Source: Comamonadaceae bacterium (GTDB lineage: Bacteria > Pseudomonadota > Gammaproteobacteria > Burkholderiales > Burkholderiaceae_C). From it: a DNA stretch of 51,117 nt. Shown in pieces: positions 44,939-51,117 of the stretch. Position 1 is the stretch's first letter. Each line of letters starts with the position of its first letter. Made by a program: the position numbers and the translations under genes. The notes below the pieces were generated by a model. It worked only from the letters and a program-made list of their open reading frames with translations. It did no database searches and was not told where the DNA came from. The stretch lies in the NCBI GenBank assembly GCA_947373245.1, contig CANBWY010000007.1, positions 1 to 51,117 on the forward strand, read 5' to 3'.

Positions 44939-45969
44939 CGTCCTACATCCTCAAACGCTTGTTGTTGATGGTGCCAACCTTGTTGGGCGTGCTGTTGATG
45001 ACCTTTGTCGTGATTCAGTTCGTACCGGGTGGTCCGGTGGAGCAAATGGTGTCCCAACTGCAAGGGCGTGACAGCGGCGGGGAGGGGGCCGCAGTGGCAG
45101 GGGCGGGCTATCGGGGTCGCCAAGGCGTAGACGCGGCACGGATAGAGGAAATTCGCCAGCAATACGGCTTTGACAAACCGGCACCCGAACGCTTTTGGCA
45201 AATGCTCACACAGTTCGCCGTGTTCGATTTGGGAAAAAGTTTTTTCTACCCCAAAACTGTTTGGGAGTTGGTGAAAGAAAAAATGCCGGTGTCCATTAGC
45301 TTGGGGCTTTGGACTTTCCTCTTGAGTTACCTCATCTCTGTGCCGCTGGGTGTGGCCAAAGCTGTGCGTGCGGGTTCGCACTTTGACCTTCTGACCAGTT
45401 TGATGGTGTTGGTGGGGTTTGCAATTCCTGGCTTTGTGCTAGGCGTGGCGTTGCTGGTCGTGTTTGGTGGCCAGTTGCAATGGTTTCCCTTGCGTGGCTT
45501 GACCTCTGCCAATTGGGCGCAGCTGAGCTGGGGCGCGCGTATTACCGACTATCTGTGGCACATCGTGCTGCCAGTCACGTCGAGCGTGTTGGGGGCATTC
45601 GCTGTGACCACGCTGCTCACCAAAAATGCCATGCTTGAAGAGATTCGCAAGCAATACGTGCTAACTGCGCGCGCCAAAGGTTTGTCTGAGCGACGTGTGA
45701 TTTGGCAGCACGTGTTTCGCAACGCGCTGATTCCGTTGGTCACGGGTTTTCCGGCAGCGTTCATTGGCGCGTTCTTCACGGGGTCGTTGTTGATTGAAAC
45801 CTTGTTTTCGCTCGATGGCCTCGGGTTGTTGAGCTACGAGAGCGTGATGCGTCGCGACTACCCGGTGGTGTTGGGGACGCTGTATTTGTTCACGTTGATT
45901 GGTTTGGTCACCAAGCTCATCAGCGACCTTTGTTATGTATGGGTGGATCCGCGTGTCAAATTCGACTGA
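44935..45969 (+). CDS. yejB: ABC transporter permease (YejB-like)
   Basis: A 344-residue inner-membrane permease of the peptide ABC importer. It begins [34 protein letters not shown], typical of the DppB/YejB group, with six membrane segments and the EAA-like coupling loop (LEEIRKQYVLTARAKGLSERRVIWQHVFRNALIP). A loop rich in Gly and Ala (GGEGAAVAGAGYRGRQG) sits near residue 45. It is coupled to yejA by ATGA and overlaps yejE by about 17 bases. Confidence 0.92.
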   Translation: MTSYILKRLLLMVPTLLGVLLMTFVVIQFVPGGPVEQMVSQLQGRDSGGEGAAVAGAGYRGRQGVDAARIEEIRQQYGFDKPAPERFWQMLTQFAVFDLGKSFFYPKTVWELVKEKMPVSISLGLWTFLLSYLISVPLGVAKAVRAGSHFDLLTSLMVLVGFAIPGFVLGVALLVVFGGQLQWFPLRGLTSANWAQLSWGARITDYLWHIVLPVTSSVLGAFAVTTLLTKNAMLEEIRKQYVLTARAKGLSERRVIWQHVFRNALIPLVTGFPAAFIGAFFTGSLLIETLFSLDGLGLLSYESVMRRDYPVVLGTLYLFTLIGLVTKLISDLCYVWVDPRVKFD

Positions 45970-46996
45970 AGCTTCTTTGTCGCCCACCCAGCGCGCTTGG
46001 TTGCGCTTTCGGCACAACCGACTGGGCTTTTACAGCTTGGTGGTGTTCGTGGCCTTGTTTGGTTTGAGTTTGTTTGCCGAAGTGCTGTGCAACGACAAGC
46101 CTTTGATCGCGCGCTACAACGGCAGCTTCTATGCCCCCATCGTGCACAACCAGCCCGAGACCACTTTTGGTGGCGACTTTGAGACGCCCACCGATTTCTT
46201 GGACCCCTTCATCCAAGCGCAGTTCGACAAACCCGGCAATTGGGCCTTGTACCCCATCAATCCGTATCACCACAGCACGCTCAATTACTTTGCCAAGCAG
46301 CCCAACCCCGCACCACCTTCGGGCGACAACTGGTTGGGGACCGATGACCGTGGTCGTGATGTGGTGGCGCGTTTGCTGTACGGCTTTCGCATCTCTGTTT
46401 TGTTTGCACTGGCACTCACACTGTTTGGCACGGTCATCGGTATCTTGACCGGTGCTTTGCAAGGCTTCTTTGGTGGTAAGACGGACTTGGGCCTTCAGCG
46501 TTTCATCGAAATTTGGGGTGCCATGCCCGAGCTGTATTTGCTCATCATCTTCTCGGCCGTGTTTGACCCGAGCATCACCTTGCTGTTGATTTTGTTGGGC
46601 ATGTTTGGTTGGATGGGCTTGTCCGATTACGTGCGCGCCGAGTTCTTGCGCAACCGCCAGCTTGACTATGTGCGTACCGCGCGCGCCCTTGGTTTGTCTG
46701 ATGCGCAAATCATGTGGCGCCACGTGTTGCCCAACAGCTTGACGCCGGTGGTCACCTTTTTGCCGTTTCGCATGAGTGCGGCCATTTTGTCGCTCACCTC
46801 CTTGGACTTCTTAGGCCTTGGCGTGCCGCCTGGCACACCGAGCTTGGGTGAGTTGTTGGCGCAAGGCAAAAACAACATCGACGCGTGGTGGATTTCCTTG
46901 TCCACCTTTGCCGTGCTGGTGGTCACGCTGATGCTGCTCACCTTCATGGGAGACGCGCTGCGCGATGCCCTAGACCCCAGAAAGGCGCGCCCGTGA
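45953..46996 (+). CDS. yejE: ABC transporter permease (YejE-like)
   Basis: The second permease, 347 residues. It begins SNSTEASLSPTQRAWLRFRHNRLGF, then has a first helix (YSLVVFVALFGLSLFAEV), a long periplasmic loop (about 45-130) containing WLGTDDRGRDVVARLL, and five more segments with the EAA loop LDYVRTARALGLSDAQIMWRHVLPNSLTP. The GTG at 45953 is preferred, with GGTGGA nearby; the ATG at 45935 lacks a ribosome site. It overlaps both neighbours. The pair of permeases forms the channel. Confidence 0.9.
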   Translation: MSNSTEASLSPTQRAWLRFRHNRLGFYSLVVFVALFGLSLFAEVLCNDKPLIARYNGSFYAPIVHNQPETTFGGDFETPTDFLDPFIQAQFDKPGNWALYPINPYHHSTLNYFAKQPNPAPPSGDNWLGTDDRGRDVVARLLYGFRISVLFALALTLFGTVIGILTGALQGFFGGKTDLGLQRFIEIWGAMPELYLLIIFSAVFDPSITLLLILLGMFGWMGLSDYVRAEFLRNRQLDYVRTARALGLSDAQIMWRHVLPNSLTPVVTFLPFRMSAAILSLTSLDFLGLGVPPGTPSLGELLAQGKNNIDAWWISLSTFAVLVVTLMLLTFMGDALRDALDPRKARP

Positions 46997-48627
46997 GAAT
47001 GCCCTTGCTTCAGGTGCGCGATTTGCGCATTGCTTTTCAAAACGAAGAGGTCGTCAAAGGCATCAGCTTCAACTTAGATTTGGGCGAAAAGCTGGCCTTG
47101 GTGGGCGAGTCGGGTTCAGGCAAAAGTGTGACGGCGCTGAGCTTTGTCAAACTGCTCGAAGGCGCGCGCGTGTCAGGCCGCGTCCTGTGGACCGCGCAAG
47201 ACGCGGACACCTTGCACCCCGAAGCCACCGATGCGCCGCAAACCCACGACTTGGTCAAACTGAGCGAGCGAGAGTTGGTCAACATCCGCGGTCAAGACAT
47301 TGCCTTTGTGTTCCAAGAGCCGATGACGGCCTTGAACCCGTTGATGACGGCGGGCGATCAAATTGCCGAAGTGCTGGAAGTCAAACGCGGCATGAGCCGT
47401 GCCGAAGCTTGGCACGAAGCGGTGGAGTTGCTCAAGCTCACCGGTATTCCTGAACCGGTGCGCCGCGCCAGTGCCTACCCGCACCAACTCTCGGGCGGTC
47501 AGCGCCAGCGCGTGATGATCGCTATGGCTTTGGCCTGCCGGCCGCGTTTGTTGGTGGCGGATGAACCCACCACGGCCCTCGACGTGTCGTTGCGCACACA
47601 GATTTTGGATTTACTCAACGACTTGCAAAAACGTTTTGGCATGGCCGTCTTGCTGATCACGCATGACTTGCAAACGGTGCGGCGTTTTGCGGACCATGTG
47701 TTGGTCATGGAAAAAGGCGAGATCGTCGAGTCAGGTACCGTGCAGACGGTGTTGACGACCCCCCAACACCCCTACACACAGCGGCTGATCAACAGCCAAC
47801 CGCCCCGTGATGTGGTGCCTGCCAGCGACGATGCGCCTGTTTGCATGCAGGCCAAAGATTTGCGTGTGAGCTACCCCATTCGGCGCGCCGGTTGGCGTGG
47901 TTGGCTGGGCGGCGATACCTTCGTCGCCGTGCATGGGGCCAACTTCACCTTGCGTGCCGGGCAGACCTTAGGCGTGATTGGTGAGTCTGGTTCAGGTAAA
48001 ACCACCTTGGCCTTGGCAGCGCTGGGGTTGATGCCTTGCGCGGGCACGCTGCAGATCGATGGCACGCCTTGGCAAGGGCAGGCGGCCCTTGACCTGCCGC
48101 TGCGGCGCAAGGTGCAGGTGGTGTTTCAAGACCCTTTTTCATCGCTGTCACCGCGCATGAATGTGCGCGAGTTGGTCCAAGAGGGGTTGACCTTGCACAT
48201 GCCCGGCTTGGACGATTTGGGGCGTTTGCGCCGCATTTTGGTTGCCCTCGCGGCGGTGGGGCTGACCGAAACTGAGTTTCCTGGCCTGTTGCAGCGCTAC
48301 CCGCATGAGTTTTCGGGTGGGCAACGCCAGCGCCTCGCCATCGCCCGAGCACTGGTGATTGAGCCACAAGTGTTGGTGCTCGATGAACCCACCAGCGCCC
48401 TAGATGCCAGCACACAGCTGCAAGTCTTGCAGTTGTTGCAAAAGCTCCAGCGCCAGCGGGGCCTGAGCTACTTGCTCATCACCCACGATGTGTCGGTGAT
48501 TCGCGCCATGGCGCACCACGTCTTGGTCATGCATGCGGGCGCGGTTGTCGAGACAGGGGCGGTGGATCAAATTTTGAATCAGCCGCAGGCGCCTTACACC
48601 AAGATATTGGTAGGGGCTGAGGCTTAA
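46993..48627 (+). CDS. yejF: ABC transporter ATP-binding protein, two domains (YejF-like)
   Basis: A 544-residue ATPase in which two nucleotide-binding domains are fused, as in YejF. Domain 1 has Walker A GESGSGKS, signature LSGGQRQRVMIAMAL and Walker B LLVADEPTTALD; domain 2 has GESGSGKT, FSGGQRQRLAIARAL and VLVLDEPTSALD. It powers the peptide importer from the cytoplasm. The GTG at 46993 overlaps the yejE stop (GTGA); the ATG at 46999 is nearly as good. It ends the yejABEF operon; no terminator with a clear stem follows before the rimP promoter at 48644. Confidence 0.93.
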   Translation: MRMPLLQVRDLRIAFQNEEVVKGISFNLDLGEKLALVGESGSGKSVTALSFVKLLEGARVSGRVLWTAQDADTLHPEATDAPQTHDLVKLSERELVNIRGQDIAFVFQEPMTALNPLMTAGDQIAEVLEVKRGMSRAEAWHEAVELLKLTGIPEPVRRASAYPHQLSGGQRQRVMIAMALACRPRLLVADEPTTALDVSLRTQILDLLNDLQKRFGMAVLLITHDLQTVRRFADHVLVMEKGEIVESGTVQTVLTTPQHPYTQRLINSQPPRDVVPASDDAPVCMQAKDLRVSYPIRRAGWRGWLGGDTFVAVHGANFTLRAGQTLGVIGESGSGKTTLALAALGLMPCAGTLQIDGTPWQGQAALDLPLRRKVQVVFQDPFSSLSPRMNVRELVQEGLTLHMPGLDDLGRLRRILVALAAVGLTETEFPGLLQRYPHEFSGGQRQRLAIARALVIEPQVLVLDEPTSALDASTQLQVLQLLQKLQRQRGLSYLLITHDVSVIRAMAHHVLVMHAGAVVETGAVDQILNQPQAPYTKILVGAEA

Positions 48628-48643
48628 AAATACAGTTTATCCT

Positions 48644-48672
48644 TTGATAATCAAGCATTTAGGCGCTACAAT
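48644..48672 (+). promoter_or_regulatory. near-consensus sigma-70 promoter of rimP-nusA-infB
   Basis: TTGATA (48644-48649) and TACAAT (48667-48672) are separated by exactly 17 bases, each one mismatch from consensus. Transcription should start near 48679, so the RNA begins at the foot of the leader hairpin. The leader to the rimP start would be about 88 bases. Confidence 0.85.
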
Positions 48673-48681
48673 GAGCGCTTC

Positions 48682-48725
48682 ACGACCAAACGGGCGGGTA
48701 ATTACCGCTCGTTTTTTTTGGTCGT
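48682..48725 (+). terminator. leader hairpin and terminator upstream of rimP
   Basis: An inner stem AAACGGGCGG (48688-48697) with CCGCTCGTTT (48705-48714, one wobble) is followed by a T8 run (712-719), an intrinsic terminator at the very start of the transcript. ACGACC (48682-48687) can pair with GGTCGT (48720-48725) beyond the T-run, forming a longer alternative structure. NusA and ribosome-linked attenuation is known at this operon in other bacteria; the site could therefore set how much rimP-nusA-infB RNA is made. Confidence 0.75.
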
Positions 48726-48765
48726 TTGTTTTTTGAACACTTGATTTTGAAGGCTATTTTTCGAC

Positions 48766-49326
48766 GTGAGTTTGCAGCAAACCGTAGAACAAACAGTGAC
48801 CGGCTTAGGTTACGACCTGGTGGAGATTGAACGCTCGGCCGGGGGGCTCTTGCGCATCACGATCGATATGCCTTGGACGGCTGACACGCCTGTGCAGCCC
48901 ATCAATGTGGAAGATTGCGAACGTGTTACCCGCCAGCTGCAATTTGCGCTGGAAGTCGATGGCGCCGAATACGCCCGCCTTGAGGTGTCGTCACCCGGCA
49001 TTGACCGTCCTTTGCGTCACCAAGCTGATTTTGAGCGATTCGTGGGTGAAGAGGTTGATCTCACACTCAAAGCGCCCATTGGCGCGGCTGCTGCTGGCCA
49101 AGTGGCGGCAAGTCGTAAAAAATTTCGTGGCACCTTAGAGCGCACCGACGATGGTGCAGGTTGGCAAATCACCTGGCGTGATGAGGTCAAGGCCAAGCCT
49201 GGTCAAAAAGTTAGCCCCAAAAGATTAGCCGAAATGCCAGTGCACGCACTGGGTTTCACGCTGGACGAGCTACGAGAAGCACGTCTGGCTCCGATTGTGG
49301 ATTTCAAGGGCAAAAAGCCCCGTTGA
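48766..49326 (+). CDS. rimP: ribosome maturation factor RimP
   Basis: A 186-residue protein needed for late assembly of the 30S subunit. The N-terminal domain (GYDLVEIERSAGGLLRITIDM, ... INVEDCERVTRQLQFALEVD) and the signature YARLEVSSPGIDRPLRHQADFERFVGEEV are clear, followed by an SH3-like C-terminal domain. The start is a GTG, with no stronger alternative in frame. It opens the conserved rimP-nusA-infB operon. A plus-strand promoter and leader hairpin precede it, and nusA starts 28 bases later. Confidence 0.95.
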   Translation: MSLQQTVEQTVTGLGYDLVEIERSAGGLLRITIDMPWTADTPVQPINVEDCERVTRQLQFALEVDGAEYARLEVSSPGIDRPLRHQADFERFVGEEVDLTLKAPIGAAAAGQVAASRKKFRGTLERTDDGAGWQITWRDEVKAKPGQKVSPKRLAEMPVHALGFTLDELREARLAPIVDFKGKKPR

Positions 49327-49354
49327 ACGTAGGTAAGAGAAGGAGTAACCGATC

Positions 49355-50839
49355 ATGAACCGCGAAATGTTGATGCTGGTCGAAGCGATCTCGCGCGAGA
49401 AAAACGTCGAGCGCGATGTGGTGTTTGGCGCCGTTGAGTTGGCGTTGGCCCAGGCCACCAAAAAGCTGTACCAAGGAGATGTGGACATCCGCGTCGCGAT
49501 GAACCGCGATACGGGCGAGTACGAAACTTTCCGCCGTTGGTTGGTTGTTCCTGATGAGGCTGGTTTGCAAAACCCAGAAGCCGAAGAGATGTTGATGGAC
49601 GCGCGCGAACGCGTGGCTGACGTCGAAGAGGGCGAGTACATCGAAGAGGGTGTGGAATCTTTGCCGATTGGACGCATCGGTGCGATGGCCGCCAAGCAAG
49701 TGATCTTGCAAAAGATTCGCGACGCAGAACGCGAAATGTTGCTCAATGATTTCATGTCGCGTGGCGACAAGATCTTTGTGGGCACGGTCAAGCGCATGGA
49801 CAAGGGCGATCTGATCGTCGAATCCGGTCGCGTGGAAGGCCGCTTGCGTCGCAGCGAAATGATCCCCAAGGAAAACTTCCGCAGTGGCGACCGCGTGCGC
49901 GCCATGATCATGGATGTGGACCTCACTTTGCGCGGTGCGCCCATCATCTTGTCGCGTTCGGCGCCTGAGTTCATGGTGGAGTTGTTCCGCCACGAAGTGC
50001 CAGAAATCGAACAAGGCATGTTGGAAATCAAATCATGCGCCCGTGATGCGGGTTCTCGCGCCAAGATCGCGGTGATCTCTCATGACAAGCGCGTGGATCC
50101 CATTGGCACTTGCGTTGGCGTGCGTGGCACCCGCGTGAATGCGGTGACCACCGAGCTCGCTGGCGAGCGCGTGGACATCGTCTTGTGGAGTGAAGACCCC
50201 GCCCAGTTCGTGATTGGCGCTTTGGCGCCTGCCAACGTGAGCTCTATCGTGGTGGACGAAGAGCGTCATGCCATGGACGTGGTGGTGGACGAAGAAAACC
50301 TCGCCATCGCCATCGGTCGCGGCGGCCAAAACGTGCGTTTGGCGGCTGAGCTGACGGGCTGGAAAATCAACATCATGGATGCGGCTGAGTCTGCTCAGAA
50401 GCAAGCTGACGAAACCTTCAGCATCCGCGAATTGTTCATGGCCAAGTTGGACGTGGACCAAGAAGTCGCGGACATCTTGATTGAAGAGGGTTTCACCAGC
50501 CTTGAAGAAGTGGCCTATGTGCCCTTGCAAGAGATGTTGGAGATCGAAAGCTTTGACGAAGATACCGTCAACGAGTTGCGCACACGTGCCAAGGATGCGC
50601 TGCTCACCCTAGAAATTGCACGCGAAGAGAGCGTCGAAGAAGTTTCGCAAGATTTGCGCGACCTCGAAGGATTGAATGCGGAGTTCTTGCCTAAGTTGGC
50701 TGAGAGCGGCGTACACACCCGTGACGATTTGGCCGATTTGGCCGTAGACGAGCTCACAGCCATTACCGGCCAAAGCGAAGAAGAGGCCAAAACCCTGATC
50801 TTGAAGGCACGTGAACATTGGTTCACGGGTCAAGAGTAA
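49355..50839 (+). CDS. nusA: transcription termination/antitermination protein NusA
   Basis: A 494-residue RNA polymerase partner controlling pausing, termination and antitermination. The N-terminal polymerase-binding domain (1 to about 130) is followed by an S1 domain ([24 protein letters not shown], about 140-200), two KH domains (about 200-345, with [20 protein letters not shown] and [17 protein letters not shown]) and two acidic C-terminal repeats (about 365-494), the form found in proteobacteria. GAAGGAGTAA is a good ribosome site. infB begins 25 bases on. Confidence 0.97.
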   Translation: MNREMLMLVEAISREKNVERDVVFGAVELALAQATKKLYQGDVDIRVAMNRDTGEYETFRRWLVVPDEAGLQNPEAEEMLMDARERVADVEEGEYIEEGVESLPIGRIGAMAAKQVILQKIRDAEREMLLNDFMSRGDKIFVGTVKRMDKGDLIVESGRVEGRLRRSEMIPKENFRSGDRVRAMIMDVDLTLRGAPIILSRSAPEFMVELFRHEVPEIEQGMLEIKSCARDAGSRAKIAVISHDKRVDPIGTCVGVRGTRVNAVTTELAGERVDIVLWSEDPAQFVIGALAPANVSSIVVDEERHAMDVVVDEENLAIAIGRGGQNVRLAAELTGWKINIMDAAESAQKQADETFSIRELFMAKLDVDQEVADILIEEGFTSLEEVAYVPLQEMLEIESFDEDTVNELRTRAKDALLTLEIAREESVEEVSQDLRDLEGLNAEFLPKLAESGVHTRDDLADLAVDELTAITGQSEEEAKTLILKAREHWFTGQE

Positions 50840-50863
50840 CGGTCATGGCGAGGAAGATCACAT

Positions 50864-51117
50864 ATGTCCAGTACGACCGTAGCCGAGTTTGCCAGTGAAC
50901 TCAAAAAACCAACCGACACCCTGCTTGAACAACTTAAAGCAGCCGGTGTCGCCAAATCTTCGGCCAGCGATGCGCTGACCGAAGGCGACAAGCAAAAACT
51001 CTTGAGCCATTTGCAAGCCAGCCATGGCACGGCATCGCCCGAGCGCAAAAAAATCACCTTGGTCAAGAAATCGACCACCGAGATCAAACAAGCCGATGCC
51101 ACAGGTAAGGCACGCAC
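50864..51117 (+). CDS. infB: translation initiation factor IF-2, N-terminal fragment
   Basis: The first 84 codons of infB, cut by the end of the window. The product starts [29 protein letters not shown], the IF2 N-terminal DNA-binding-like fold, and then shows the second copy or linker [21 protein letters not shown] precedes the ATG. The GTPase domain lies outside. It is the third gene of the rimP operon. Confidence 0.95.
   Translation, partial: MSSTTVAEFASELKKPTDTLLEQLKAAGVAKSSASDALTEGDKQKLLSHLQASHGTASPERKKITLVKKSTTEIKQADATGKAR

Overview
The window looks like the chromosome of a betaproteobacterium, order Burkholderiales, most likely family Comamonadaceae (a Limnohabitans- or Rhodoferax-like freshwater bacterium; the genus is a guess). 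The evidence is the gene order ffs-dnaX-ybaB-recR, rimP-nusA-infB and ilvB-ilvH-ilvC-pssA-leuA, together with lineage-typical small families (DUF3149, DUF3106, DUF3619), a Bug/TctC-type binding protein and PII-linked NadE. Most of the sequence is densely packed housekeeping DNA with many ATGA/GTGA stop-start overlaps. I see no rRNA operon, CRISPR array, intact prophage or complete insertion sequence.

Layout. 1-820: a broken tyrosine-recombinase remnant beside the SRP RNA gene ffs on the minus strand. 851-3629: dnaX, ybaB and recR, with an A9 slippage site inside dnaX. 3636-6997: mltD and gloB (minus), then a methyltransferase and rnhA (plus). 7113-11344: a two-gene RND efflux pump. 11341-13454: mobA and moaA, a possible FNR box and a 47-residue DUF3149 gene missed by length cut-offs. 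13548-17644: ppa, then a LysR regulator divergent from a sulfatase and a Bug-type binding protein. 17671-21915: a DUF482 acyltransferase-like gene, nadE-glnB, a LOG protein and dgkA. 21940-24096: a minus-strand operon of a sigma factor, DUF3619, DUF3106 and an RDD membrane protein. 24357-30352: branched-chain amino acid synthesis (ilvB, ilvH, ilvC), pssA and leuA, with a leucine attenuator ahead of leuA. 30469-33774: a PBP7-type endopeptidase, an IclR regulator and the N-degron transferases bpt and aat. 33959-36286: M23 peptidase, bactofilin and polysaccharide deacetylase, a cell-envelope shape module. 36360-38812: an archaeal-type AMP phosphorylase coupled to a PRPP synthetase paralogue. 38854-38944: tRNA-Ser(GGA). 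39022-43036: a large basic amino acid decarboxylase, a LigE-like exported DNA ligase and fabI. 43073-48627: a YejABEF-type peptide ABC importer. 48644-51117: rimP, nusA and the start of infB, behind a near-consensus promoter and a leader hairpin/terminator.

The most unusual items are the AMP phosphorylase/PRPP synthetase pair, the dnaX A9 run with stop codons set in both alternative frames, the leuA leader-peptide attenuator, the attenuator-like rimP-nusA leader, the nadE-glnB linkage, and the integrase scar next to ffs. None of these has been tested by database search here; each rests on reading the sequence and on family knowledge.
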